Source: Halarcobacter bivalviorum (lineage in GTDB: Bacteria; Campylobacterota; Campylobacteria; Campylobacterales; Arcobacteraceae). Taken from it: a stretch of DNA of 64,000 nt. Position numbers and translations under genes: made by a program. The notes beneath the pieces are model-generated. The model was not told the DNA's origin. It ran no database searches and worked only from the letters and a program-made list of their open reading frames with translations. The stretch covers positions 2,620,689-2,684,688 of the forward strand of contig NZ_CP031217.1 in NCBI RefSeq assembly GCF_003346815.1. Reading direction: 5' to 3'. Shown one piece after another: positions 50,713 through 59,293 of this stretch (position 1 is the stretch's first letter; every line of letters begins with the position of its first letter).

Positions 50713-52323
50713 ATGACAAATATCTCTTCATATAGAGTAATTTTATATATTTCTTTACTTTTTACTCTATTTTATAACTTTTCATTCTTTAAAAATTTTT
50801 TTCTTACTTATAATTTTAGTGGTATAAATATAGCTTACTCAATAAGTATTACTATTACTCTCTTTGCATTTATTGCCTTTGTATTAACACTTCTAAGTTC
50901 AAAACATATTTTTAAACCCTTTGTTATTTTATTACTTATTATCTCTTCTTTTACTGCTTATTTTATGGATACTTATAATGTTGTAATTGACCATAGTATG
51001 CTTAGAAACTCTTTACAAACAAATCTTGAAGAATCATTAGATTTATTTAGTTTTAAACTTATTTTATATGTGCTATTTTTAGGCTTAGTTCCAAGTTTTT
51101 TTATTTACAAAATAAAACCTTCATTTGGTACATTTAAACAAGAGAGTTTAAAGAAAATAAAAATGCTTCTTCTACTTTTTATAGTTATTGCTGTAAATGT
51201 ATTTGGTTTTAGTAAATTTTATACCTCTTTTTTTAGAGAACATAAAACATTAAGATATTATGCAAACCCTACTTTTTGGATGTATAGTGTTGTAAATTAT
51301 ACAAAAAGAACTTTTTATAATGGAAAAATTATTGTTAAAGAAGTAGGAAAAGATGCAAATATCAATGAAACAGCAGAAGATAAAAAAGAACTAGTAATCA
51401 TGGTAGTTGGTGAAGCTACTAGAGCAGACAGATTTTCATTAAATGGTTATGAAAGAGAAACAAATCCTTTATTGAAACAAGAGGAGGTTTATAACTTCTC
51501 TAAAATGGCTTCATGTGGAACTTCGACTGCTCACTCTGTACCTTGTATGTTCTCTAAATTTGATAGAGATAGTTATAATTATAAAAAAGGTATCACAAAC
51601 GAAAATGTTTTAGATGTATTAACGCATACAAAACAAGTAAATATTTTATGGAGAGATAATAACTCTGATTCAAAAGGTGTTGCACTAAGAGTTAAATATG
51701 AAGATTTTAGAAGCTCTAAAACAAACCCTATTTGTGAAAAAGATGGAGAGTGTAGAGATGAAGGTATGCTAATAGGTCTTGATAACTATATTAAAGAGAA
51801 TAAAAATGGCGATATCTTAATTATTCTTCATCAAATGGGTAACCATGGTCCTGCATACTATAAAAGATATCCTAAAGAGTTTGAAAAGTTTACTCCTGTT
51901 TGTAAAACAAATCAATTAGAAAAGTGTACAGTAGAGGAAATAAACAATGCCTATGACAATGCTATTTTACATACAGACTCATTTTTATCACAAGTGATTA
52001 ATTTTTTAAAACCTTATTCAAAAGATTATGAAACAGCCATGCTTTATATAAGTGACCATGGAGAAAGTTTAGGAGAAAATGGAATTTACTTACATGGCTT
52101 GCCATATTTTATGGCTCCCGATACTCAAACTCATGTTGCCTCTTTAGTATGGTTTGGAGAGAGTATGAAAGAGGATTTAGATTTAAATAAACTTAATCAA
52201 ATAAAAGACAAACCTCTTTCTCAAGATAACCTCTTTCATACTCTACTTGGAATGTTTGAAGTAACTACTGATAGTTATAAAAAAGAGTTAGATATTTTAT
52301 CTACTATACGAACAGAAGATTAA
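50713..52323 (+). CDS. eptA: Lipid A phosphoethanolamine transferase, EptA type
   Basis: The 536-residue protein has five membrane helices in the first ~170 residues and a periplasmic alkaline-phosphatase-like domain. Metal and catalytic residues appear in VVGEATRADRFSLNGY, the nucleophilic threonine in CGTSTAHSVPCM, and ISDHGESLGENGIYLHG. The enzyme adds phosphoethanolamine to lipid A (or, in Campylobacter, to flagellar rod as well), lowering negative charge and raising polymyxin resistance. A perfect terminator follows. OmpR-type repeats precede it. Confidence 0.9.
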   Translation: MTNISSYRVILYISLLFTLFYNFSFFKNFFLTYNFSGINIAYSISITITLFAFIAFVLTLLSSKHIFKPFVILLLIISSFTAYFMDTYNVVIDHSMLRNSLQTNLEESLDLFSFKLILYVLFLGLVPSFFIYKIKPSFGTFKQESLKKIKMLLLLFIVIAVNVFGFSKFYTSFFREHKTLRYYANPTFWMYSVVNYTKRTFYNGKIIVKEVGKDANINETAEDKKELVIMVVGEATRADRFSLNGYERETNPLLKQEEVYNFSKMASCGTSTAHSVPCMFSKFDRDSYNYKKGITNENVLDVLTHTKQVNILWRDNNSDSKGVALRVKYEDFRSSKTNPICEKDGECRDEGMLIGLDNYIKENKNGDILIILHQMGNHGPAYYKRYPKEFEKFTPVCKTNQLEKCTVEEINNAYDNAILHTDSFLSQVINFLKPYSKDYETAMLYISDHGESLGENGIYLHGLPYFMAPDTQTHVASLVWFGESMKEDLDLNKLNQIKDKPLSQDNLFHTLLGMFEVTTDSYKKELDILSTIRTED

Positions 52324-52360
52324 AATTAAAAAGGTAAAAAAAACTTTACCTTTTTAATTT
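52323..52360 (+). terminator. Intrinsic terminator of eptA
   Basis: AAATTAAAAAGGTAAA (52323-52338) pairs perfectly with TTTACCTTTTTAATTT (52345-52360) around a 6-base loop. The stop codon is at its left edge. The following 160 bases to the yedE start hold no gene; a small dyad GTTTGT-N3-ACAAAC lies at 52396-52410. Confidence 0.7.
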
Positions 52361-52520
52361 ATGTTAAAGTTATTTTAGTTAATATTACATTTTAGGTTTG
52401 TGGTACAAACTGACATCTTGATTAGATTCTTTCAAGTGCTGTCTTTCATTATTTATGGTTAATTTATTTTCTTTAAACCATATATTTCAAAATCACATTT
52501 TATCATTGTTAGGAGAATGC

Positions 52521-53717
52521 ATGAACTTTTGGCAAAATTTCAAAAGGGATATTTTAGTGAAATTTTGGGCTCCAATTCCTGCTGTAATTGCACTTGGAAT
52601 TTTATCTGCTTATTATTTCGGTCTTACAGGAACATATTGGGCTGTAACAGGTGAGTTTACTAGATGGGGTGGACACGTATTAGAGACTTTTGGTGTAGAT
52701 TTATCTACATGGGGATATTACAAAATCATGAATATGGATGGTAATATTTTTACAAGAGTTGATGGTGTTATGATTATTGGTATGTTTGCAGGTTGTATTG
52801 CAGCAGCATTTTGGGGGAACAATGTAAAACTTAGAATGCCAGCAAGTAATATTAGAATCTTTCAAGCTCTAATTGGTGGTATTATTGCAGGTTTTGGTGC
52901 AAGACTTGGTATGGGTTGTAACCTTGCAAGTTTCTTTACTGGTATTCCTCAATTTACATTCCATGCTTGGATGTTTACTATTGCTATGATTGTTGGTGTT
53001 TATTTAGGTGCAAAGTTTTCTTTATTACCTTTTTTCCAATCTAAGATTAAACTTCAAAAAGTATCTTGTTCTAAGCCTTTAGAAAAGAACGAGACTAAAA
53101 CTAAAAGCTTATTTACTTTAGGTTCTTTTGCTTTTATTGCAATTATTATTTGGGCTTTATATCTTATTTTTGTACAAGGAAGTACTAAACTTGGTATGGC
53201 TATGTTATTTGGTAGTGCTTTTGGTCTAGCAATTGCAAAAGCTCAAATCTGTTTTACTTCTGCATTTAGAGATATTTTTACAACAGGAAGAAGTGAATTA
53301 GCTAAAGGTATTGTTATTGGTATGGCTGTTGCAACACTTGGAGTTTTTTCATATATTATGATTGGACAACCTCCTAAAATTATGTGGGCAGGACCAAATG
53401 CTATCATTGGTGGTATTCTTTTTGGTTTTGGTATTGTTTTAGCTGGTGGTTGTGAATGTGGTTGGATGTATAGAGCAGTTGAAGGTCAAGTTCATTTCTG
53501 GGTTGTTGGTATCGGAAATGTAATTGGTGCAACTTTACTTGCATTTGTATGGGATGATTTATCTTTAGAGTTAGCTACAAGCTGGCCAAAAATCAACCTA
53601 CTTGAAGTATTTGGAAATTATGGTGGACTATTCTTAAATTATGGTCTTCTAATTTTACTTTTTGCACTTATTTTAGTGTTAGAAAAAAGATATTTAAATA
53701 AATCAAAAAATAGATAA
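52521..53717 (+). CDS. yedE: YedE/FdhT-type selenium or sulfur transport protein
   Basis: The 398-residue protein starts at ATG 52521 with AGGAG upstream; the longer frame is unlikely. It has about ten helices in two YeeE-type halves, with GFGARLGMGCNLASFFTG and FGIVLAGGCECGWMYRA as the cysteine-containing pore motifs. YedE members with an adjacent YedF belong to selenium metabolism and help selenate-derived selenium reach selenoproteins such as formate dehydrogenase (FdhT in Campylobacter). Thiosulfate uptake is the alternative by homology to TsuA. Confidence 0.85.
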   Translation: MNFWQNFKRDILVKFWAPIPAVIALGILSAYYFGLTGTYWAVTGEFTRWGGHVLETFGVDLSTWGYYKIMNMDGNIFTRVDGVMIIGMFAGCIAAAFWGNNVKLRMPASNIRIFQALIGGIIAGFGARLGMGCNLASFFTGIPQFTFHAWMFTIAMIVGVYLGAKFSLLPFFQSKIKLQKVSCSKPLEKNETKTKSLFTLGSFAFIAIIIWALYLIFVQGSTKLGMAMLFGSAFGLAIAKAQICFTSAFRDIFTTGRSELAKGIVIGMAVATLGVFSYIMIGQPPKIMWAGPNAIIGGILFGFGIVLAGGCECGWMYRAVEGQVHFWVVGIGNVIGATLLAFVWDDLSLELATSWPKINLLEVFGNYGGLFLNYGLLILLFALILVLEKRYLNKSKNR

Positions 53718-53726
53718 GGATAAAAA

Positions 53727-53966
53727 ATGAATAGCGAAGAAATCATTCCTGATTATAGACTTGATATGCAAGGAGAACCTTGTCCATATCCTGCTGTAAA
53801 TGCTTTAGAAACTATGAAAGAACTTAAAGAAGGAGAAATCCTTGAAATTATCAGTGATTGTCCACAAAGTATTAATAATATCCCTGCTGATGCAAGAAAT
53901 CATGGATATAAAGTATTAAATGTAGATAGTAGTGGTCCAACTATTAGATATATTATTCAAAAATAA
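53727..53966 (+). CDS. yedF: TusA/YedF-family sulfurtransferase-like protein
   Basis: This 79-residue protein has the family motif EPCPYPAVNALETMK with the CPYP redox-active cysteine near residue 19, then EILEIISDCPQSINNIP. It is a SirA-like fold carrying persulfide or selenopersulfide. It starts 9 bases after yedE, with AAGGA upstream, making the yedE-yedF (FdhT-FdhU) pair. A symmetric hairpin follows. Confidence 0.88.
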   Translation: MNSEEIIPDYRLDMQGEPCPYPAVNALETMKELKEGEILEIISDCPQSINNIPADARNHGYKVLNVDSSGPTIRYIIQK

Positions 53967-53972
53967 TCTTAA

Positions 53973-54001
53973 TATATTAGAGGTATAATACCTCTAATAT
54001 A
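53973..54001. repeat. 13-base perfect inverted repeat before glutaminase gene
   Basis: TATATTAGAGGTA (53973-53985) pairs perfectly with TACCTCTAATATA (53989-54001) around TAA. It starts 6 bases past the yedF stop and ends 13 bases before the glutaminase ATG. There is no T-run on the plus strand. It may be a terminator for yedF or an operator/leader hairpin for glsA. Confidence 0.55.
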
Positions 54002-54014
54002 AATAAGGATTATT

Positions 54015-54935
54015 ATGAACTATCAAAAAATTCTTGAAGAGATAAAAGAACAGATTCAAACTGAACTTCCAAAAGGGGAAGTTGCTAGCTATATTCCTGC
54101 ACTAAAAAATGTACAAGCCAATGATTTTGCCATGAGTATAAAACTACTTGATGGAACAAGTTATAATATAGGATGCTTTGACAAAAAGTTTTCTATTCAA
54201 AGTATTTCAAAAGTCTTTACCTTTTCAATGGCTTTAAAACATTATGGAAAAGAGTTATATCAAAGAGTTTGGTATGAACCTTCAGGAAACCCTTTTAACT
54301 CCTTAGTACAACTTGAATATGAAAAAGGTATTCCAAGGAATCCTTTTATAAATGCTGGTGCTATTGTTACTACAGATAGCTTGTTGTCTTATTACAAAGA
54401 TAAGAATCTTACTTTTAATGAAATAAATCAATTTATAAATAATCTAAGTAAAAAAGAGATCTCTTTTGATGAAGAAATTTTTAAATCAGAATTAGAGTCA
54501 GGATATAGAAACCAAGCCCTTGCCAGTTTAATGAAAAGTTTTAATAATATTGATAATCCTATAGAAGAGACTTTAGAAACCTACTTTAAACACTGTTCAC
54601 TTATGATGAGTTGTGAAGAGTTAGCAAGTGCTATGTTATTTTTAGCAAATCATGGAGTTGATCCACTTACAAATGAAGAGTTTATTACTGCACCAAAAGC
54701 AAAAAGAGTAAATGCTTTAATGCTTACTTGTGGTCACTATGATGCCTCAGGAGATTTTGCTTTTCATGTGGGATTACCAGGTAAAAGTGGTGTAGGAGGA
54801 GGAATTGTAGCTATTGTTCCAAAGAAGATGGCTATTTGTGTTTATTCTCCAAGATTAAATGAAAAAGGAAATTCTCACAGTGGAACAAAAGCCTTAGAAC
54901 TATTTACTACCTTAACTGATCTTTCTATTTTTTAA
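54015..54935 (+). CDS. glsA: Glutaminase
   Basis: The 306-residue enzyme hydrolyses glutamine to glutamate and ammonia, and belongs to the serine-dependent beta-lactamase-like family. The catalytic S-x-x-K is in FSIQSISKVFTF; other hallmarks are NPFNSLVQLEYEKGIPRNPF, INAGAIVTTD and PGKSGVGGGIVAI. Length and layout match E. coli YbaS/YneH. Glutaminases support acid tolerance or nitrogen supply. AAGGA precedes the ATG. Confidence 0.95.
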   Translation: MNYQKILEEIKEQIQTELPKGEVASYIPALKNVQANDFAMSIKLLDGTSYNIGCFDKKFSIQSISKVFTFSMALKHYGKELYQRVWYEPSGNPFNSLVQLEYEKGIPRNPFINAGAIVTTDSLLSYYKDKNLTFNEINQFINNLSKKEISFDEEIFKSELESGYRNQALASLMKSFNNIDNPIEETLETYFKHCSLMMSCEELASAMLFLANHGVDPLTNEEFITAPKAKRVNALMLTCGHYDASGDFAFHVGLPGKSGVGGGIVAIVPKKMAICVYSPRLNEKGNSHSGTKALELFTTLTDLSIF

Positions 54936-54941
54936 AATGTA

Positions 54942-54993
54942 AAGAAATTGTCAAGAAACTTTACATAAGAAATTTAAACTATTCCTTTATACT
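54942..54993 (+). promoter_or_regulatory. Possible OmpR-type repeats and -10 before cytochrome operon
   Basis: AAGAAA at 54942-54947 repeats at 54953-54958 (11 bases) and 54967-54972 (14 bases). The outer dyad TGTAAAG ... CTTTACA encloses the first two. TATACT follows at 54988-54993. The operon encodes its own OmpR-type regulator (57388), a candidate binder. The repeats are short and A-rich, so support is weak. Confidence 0.35.
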
Positions 54994-55025
54994 TTCAAAA
55001 TAATACAAAATATAAAGGAATTAAG

Positions 55026-55427
55026 ATGAGAAATCTACTTCTAATATTTATCTTTGCTACTTTTTCTTTTAGTAGCCAGTTAAATACTTATTTAAATAAT
55101 TTAAAACAAGAAGCAACAAAAGAAAATCCAAATTTCAAAGAGTTTAGTATTAAAAAAGGTGAAGAGATATTTACTTCTAAACATATTGGAAAAAAAGGAA
55201 AAGAGATTGCTTGTACTTCATGCCATGGCATAGACCTAACAAAAAAAAGTGAAAACTTCTTTACAGGAAAAGAGCTAGAACCTCTATCACAAAAGGTTAA
55301 CCCTACAAGATTAACTGATATAAAAAAAGTAGAAAAATGGCTAAAAAGAAATTTCAAAGATGTATATAATAGAGTTGGTACAGCACAAGAAAAAGGTGAT
55401 GTATTAGTTTATATCTTAAGTAAATAA
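55026..55427 (+). CDS. DUF1924 / SHP-type monoheme c cytochrome
   Basis: The protein has 133 residues with a signal peptide (about 1-17) and one heme site, CTSCH, in IACTSCHGIDLTKKSE. The rest matches DUF1924, the family of sphaeroides heme protein (SHP), an O2- or NO-binding periplasmic cytochrome: KVNPTRLTDIKKVEKWLKRN and a late VLVYILSK. SHP is usually encoded beside a diheme cytochrome and a cytochrome b, as here. The gene starts the operon behind a TATACT hexamer. Confidence 0.85.
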   Translation: MRNLLLIFIFATFSFSSQLNTYLNNLKQEATKENPNFKEFSIKKGEEIFTSKHIGKKGKEIACTSCHGIDLTKKSENFFTGKELEPLSQKVNPTRLTDIKKVEKWLKRNFKDVYNRVGTAQEKGDVLVYILSK

Positions 55428-55436
55428 GGATAAAAA

Positions 55437-55940
55437 ATGAGAACTTTAATTTTATTAATTTTTATAAATTTATCTCTGTTTAGTGCAAGTGCAAAAAAAG
55501 ATGTTCCTTTAGTTACAAATGAAGTATATTCAAATGAGTGTGGTTCTTGCCACTTTGCATATTTCCCTGGTTTGTTACCTGAAAACTCTTGGAAAAAGCT
55601 AATGGCTGAGTTAGAGAACCATTTTGGAGATGATGCTACAGTTGATGAACAAACATTTCAAACTCTAACAAAATTTTTAAATGAAAATAGTGCTGAAAAA
55701 AATATGAATTATAAAAGAAGTAGAAAGATAGTACAAAGTATTCCAAAAGATGAAGTCTATATTGCTATTTCAAAAACACCATATATTCATAAAAAGCATA
55801 AAAAAATAAAAAAACATTTAATAACTCAAAAAGAGGTAAAAGGTCTTTTTAACTGTACTGCTTGTCATCAAAGTACAAAAAAGGCTATCTTCAATGATGA
55901 TGATGTAGATATTCCAAATTATGGAAAATGGGAGGATTAA
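55437..55940 (+). CDS. Diheme c cytochrome (DHC type)
   Basis: The 167-residue protein has a signal peptide (about 1-19) and two heme sites, CGSCH (about residue 36) and CTACH (about residue 140). The middle, FPGLLPENSWKKLMAELENHF, is the DHC signature, and this region recurs in the frameshifted gene downstream. DHC donates electrons to SHP. It lies 9 bases after the DUF1924 gene. Confidence 0.87.
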   Translation: MRTLILLIFINLSLFSASAKKDVPLVTNEVYSNECGSCHFAYFPGLLPENSWKKLMAELENHFGDDATVDEQTFQTLTKFLNENSAEKNMNYKRSRKIVQSIPKDEVYIAISKTPYIHKKHKKIKKHLITQKEVKGLFNCTACHQSTKKAIFNDDDVDIPNYGKWED

Positions 55941-55941
55941 G

Positions 55942-57061
55942 ATGAACAAATCATATATTTGGTCACTTCCTACAAGAGCCTTTCACTGGCTTTTTGTAGT
56001 AGGAATTTTAATAGCTTTTTTAACAGACGATGACCATTTGTTAAATTATCATGCAATTGTTGGTTATGCTCTATTGATTCTTTTAGCCTTTAGAGTTTTA
56101 TGGGGATTTTTTGGACCTAAATACTCAAAATTTAAAGATTTTCCAACTAATGAGATTAAAGAGTACTCTTCAAATGCTTTAAAAAAAGAGTCAAAATATA
56201 TAGGACATAATCCAGCAGCTTCTTATGTGATGATTACTATGTTAGTTTCTACTTTTCTTATTATTTTAACAGGAGTATTAACCTATGGAATACAAGAAGG
56301 AAAAGGTATTTTAGGTTTTTTAAATGAGACTTTTTTTAAAGGCATGAAAAGTATGGATAATATCCATGAGTTCTTTGCAAACTTCTTCATCTTTTTAATT
56401 GTTTTACACCTAGCTGGTATTATAATAGATAAATTTTTACATAAAGAAGTAGAGACTTTAAAATCAATTTTTACTGGATACAAAAATAGTAAAGAAGATA
56501 AAAGTATAAAACTAAATATTTTTCAAAAACTTTTTGCAGGTTTTATGTTTATACTTCTAATTGCTTTTTTAGTATTTAATATAATAAATCCAAAAAATGT
56601 TTTAGTAGCTTCAATTAACAAGCCTATTGATTATAAAGTACAAAATGAACTTTTTGTAGATGAGTGTGCATCGTGTCATACTCTTTATCCCTCCCTTTTT
56701 GTTGCCTAAAAATTCTTGGGAAAAGTTGATGGCTGATTTAGAGAACCACTTTGGAGATGATGCTTCAGTTGAAGAAGAGACACATAATATAATTTTAAAG
56801 TTTTTAGAAAAAAATAGTGCAGAAACTTCTACTAAAGAGGCTAGTTTTATGATTTTGGATTCTTTAAAAAATAAGGATATAATAGCTATAAGTGAGACTA
56901 CTTATTGGAAAGAAAAACATAAAAATATTGATGATAAAATTTTTTCAAATAGTTTAGTTAAAAGCAAAGCAAACTGTAAAGCTTGCCATAATGATATAGA
57001 AAAAGGTTTAATAGAAGATGAAAATATTAAAGATATTAGTAGTTTTGCTAGTTCTATGTAA
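55942..57061 (+). pseudogene. Cytochrome b561-diheme c fusion interrupted by a frameshift
   Basis: Frame 1 (55942-56709, 255 residues) is a four-helix b561-type cytochrome with heme histidines in RAFHWLFVVG, LNYHAIVGYALL and NIHEFFANF/VLHLAGI. It then enters a diheme c domain: DECASCHTLYP, and stops at 56709. The rest of that domain continues one base over: LLPKNSWEKLMADLENHFGDD to CKACH and the stop at 57061. The parallel DHC reads CHFAYFPGLLPENSW. Removing one C in CCC TCCC (56689-56695) restores a full fusion. It could be a pseudogene, sequencing error or +1 frameshift. Confidence 0.8.
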
Positions 57062-57395
57062 TCTTACATTATTTGCAAAAGAGAACCATATTTATAAAAA
57101 TCTTGACTTTCTAAATCTTGATAAAAATCAACAAGAGAAATTAAAAAAGATATTAATCTCTCATAAAAAAAGATATGAAAAGTTTTATGTTTTTAAACAA
57201 GAAGAAGAGAAAAAACTTCAAGAATTAATAAAACAAGACCATTTTGATGAAGAAAAATATGAAGATATTGCCGAAGAGATAGAAGAAGAAGCAGTTGAAC
57301 TTGAAGTAAAAACATTAAAGAAAATACATAAAATTTTAACAAAAGAACAAAGAGAGAAATTTTCACATTATCTACAGGAGTGGAAAGTTGAATAA
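57018..57395 (+). CDS. CpxP/Spy-like periplasmic protein
   Basis: The 125-residue protein has a signal peptide (about 1-20) and a highly charged helical body: LDKNQQEKLKKILISHKKRY and KKIHKILTKEQREKFSHYL match the Spy/CpxP LTxxQ-type repeats. Such proteins are periplasmic chaperones or inhibitors of the CpxA sensor. It overlaps the frameshifted gene by 44 bases and the response regulator by 8, and encodes the accessory part of the two-component system that follows. Confidence 0.78.
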   Translation: MKILKILVVLLVLCNLTLFAKENHIYKNLDFLNLDKNQQEKLKKILISHKKRYEKFYVFKQEEEKKLQELIKQDHFDEEKYEDIAEEIEEEAVELEVKTLKKIHKILTKEQREKFSHYLQEWKVE

Positions 57396-58050
57396 AAGAG
57401 TTTTATTAATTGAAGATGATATTCAAATGCAAAATTTAATAGTTGAATATCTAAAAGATTATCATCTTGATTGTAGAGCTGTTTCTCATCCTAAAGAGGC
57501 TTTAAAAATCTTAGAAGAGAAAAGCTTCGCTATTATAATTCTTGATTTAATGCTTCCAGAAATGGATGGGTTTGATTTATTTAAACAGATTAAGAAAATC
57601 TGTGATACTCCTATTATCATCTCTTCTGCAAGGGCAGATATTGGAAATAAAATACATGGCTTTGAACTTGGAGCTGATGATTATTTAGCTAAACCTTATG
57701 AACCAAGAGAACTTGTATTAAGAATAGAATATATATTAAAAAAGAGTTTTAAAAATAAAGAAAAAATCTCTGACTTTATCATTGATAAAGTAAATAAAGA
57801 GGTCTTTATAGATGATTACCAAATTGATTTAACCAAGATAGAGTATGAGATATTTCTATTCTTATGTGAAAATATAAATAAAGTCTCTTCAAGAGAACAA
57901 ATAGTAAATGCAACTTCTTTAAGTGAAGACACAAAAAACAGAACTATAGATATGCATATCTCTAATATTAGACAAAAAATTGGTGATGACTCAAAACTTC
58001 CTAAATATATAAAATCTATTTGGGGCATTGGTTATAAGTTTGTAGGTTAA
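57388..58050 (+). CDS. OmpR-family response regulator, CpxR-like position
   Basis: The 220-residue protein starts at TTG 57388, with AGGAG 7 bases upstream inside the CpxP-like gene. The receiver domain has RVLLIEDDIQMQNLIVEYL, the phosphorylated aspartate in IIILDLMLPEMDGFDLF and lysine in YLAKPY. The winged-helix domain (about 125-220) has IDLTKIEYEIFLFLCENINK and IRQKIGDDSKLP ahead of IKSIWGIGYKFVG. It follows the CpxP-like gene and precedes the kinase, so it should control this cytochrome operon. Confidence 0.92.
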   Translation: MNKRVLLIEDDIQMQNLIVEYLKDYHLDCRAVSHPKEALKILEEKSFAIIILDLMLPEMDGFDLFKQIKKICDTPIIISSARADIGNKIHGFELGADDYLAKPYEPRELVLRIEYILKKSFKNKEKISDFIIDKVNKEVFIDDYQIDLTKIEYEIFLFLCENINKVSSREQIVNATSLSEDTKNRTIDMHISNIRQKIGDDSKLPKYIKSIWGIGYKFVG

Positions 58051-58051
58051 G

Positions 58052-59245
58052 ATGTCTATATTAAAGAAAATCTCAATTTTATTTATCATAAGTCTTACTC
58101 TTATGTCTGTTATTGGTATCTGGACTGATAATATCAACTCAAAAAGAGTAGATAGTTTAATAAAAGAGAAGTATGTAAAAATAGCAAATGAAATACTTGA
58201 AAATTTTGATAATAAACAAAAAATAGAACAAATCTTAGAAAAACATCATCTAAAACCTTTAGAGATAAAACCTAAAAATAATGAAGTATTCTTTTATAAA
58301 GAGTTTACCTTTGGTTATATCTCTATTGAAAAAAGAAGTTTTGAAGATGAGTTTATTTTAGAGATAAACTATTTAGATGAAAACTATCTATTAAAAACTC
58401 AAGATGAAGAAAATTTAAAAGATAAAATGATTTTAAATGCCCTAGTTTTTTTAGATATTTTTGTTTTAATCTTAATCTTTTTATATCTAATCAAACTATT
58501 AAGCCCTTTAAAAAATATAAGCTCAGAGATAACAAAATTTGCAAATGGAGATTTATCTAGAAGATTAGATATAAAATCAAAAGATGAAATAGGACAACTA
58601 AGCCAAGCTTTTAATAAAATGGCTTCATCCCTAGAAGAGTTAATAAAAACTAGACAAGAGCTTTTAAAAGATATAGGACATGAATTAAGAACTCCTATTG
58701 CAAAAGGAAAATTTGCTATAGAAAAGATTGAAGACTTTTCTCAAAAAGAGCTTTTAAAAAAGATATTTAAAGATTTAGAAACTTTAACAAATGAACTAAT
58801 TGAATTGGAAAAACTAAACTCTAAAGAGTTAGAATTATCTACTTTTGATATGGAAACTTTAATTGTTCAAGCTCTAAATAGATTATATATTGAAGATGAA
58901 AATTTAATTAATATTGACATAAAAGAGAATTTTAAAATAACTGCTGATTTACACTATCTCTCAATGGCACTTAAAAATCTAGTAGATAATGCAATAAAAT
59001 ATGCTACTTCATATCCTATAGAGATTAAAGTAAATAACCAAGAGATACAAATAATAAATAGTGCAAAAAAACTAAGCAAAGATTTTGAATATTATTTAAA
59101 ACCTTTTACTCAAGAACTTTCTCAAAGAGATGGTTTTGGATTAGGTTTAAGTATTGTAAAAAAAGTTGTAAAAAAACATAAATACCAACTTCTACACAAA
59201 TATGAAGAGAATAAAATCTATTTTATAATTAAATTTAATAGTTAA
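58052..59245 (+). CDS. Sensor histidine kinase with degenerate G1 box
   Basis: The 397-residue protein has membrane helix 1 (about 7-25), a short periplasmic domain, membrane helix 2 (about 128-150), HAMP with NGDLSRRLDIKSKDEIGQLS, the phosphorylation motif DIGHELRTPIAKGKFAIEK, and a catalytic domain with NLVDNAIKYA and GFGLGLSIVKKVVKK. The D-x-G-x-G box is replaced by NSAKKLS, a degeneration seen in some epsilon-type acid or envelope kinases. It starts 1 base after the response regulator stop. The sensed signal is not evident. Confidence 0.9.
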   Translation: MSILKKISILFIISLTLMSVIGIWTDNINSKRVDSLIKEKYVKIANEILENFDNKQKIEQILEKHHLKPLEIKPKNNEVFFYKEFTFGYISIEKRSFEDEFILEINYLDENYLLKTQDEENLKDKMILNALVFLDIFVLILIFLYLIKLLSPLKNISSEITKFANGDLSRRLDIKSKDEIGQLSQAFNKMASSLEELIKTRQELLKDIGHELRTPIAKGKFAIEKIEDFSQKELLKKIFKDLETLTNELIELEKLNSKELELSTFDMETLIVQALNRLYIEDENLINIDIKENFKITADLHYLSMALKNLVDNAIKYATSYPIEIKVNNQEIQIINSAKKLSKDFEYYLKPFTQELSQRDGFGLGLSIVKKVVKKHKYQLLHKYEENKIYFIIKFNS

Positions 59246-59293
59246 GTACACTTTTTGTATAATTCAAAAATTTTTTAGTTATAAAGGCATTAA

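Noticed and set aside
56660..57061. Open frame from ATG 56660 as an independent cytochrome gene
   Set aside because: The frame opens inside the b561 gene with no RBS or signal peptide, and its first 10 residues are an out-of-frame reading of CASCHTLYP. The frameshifted fusion explains it better.
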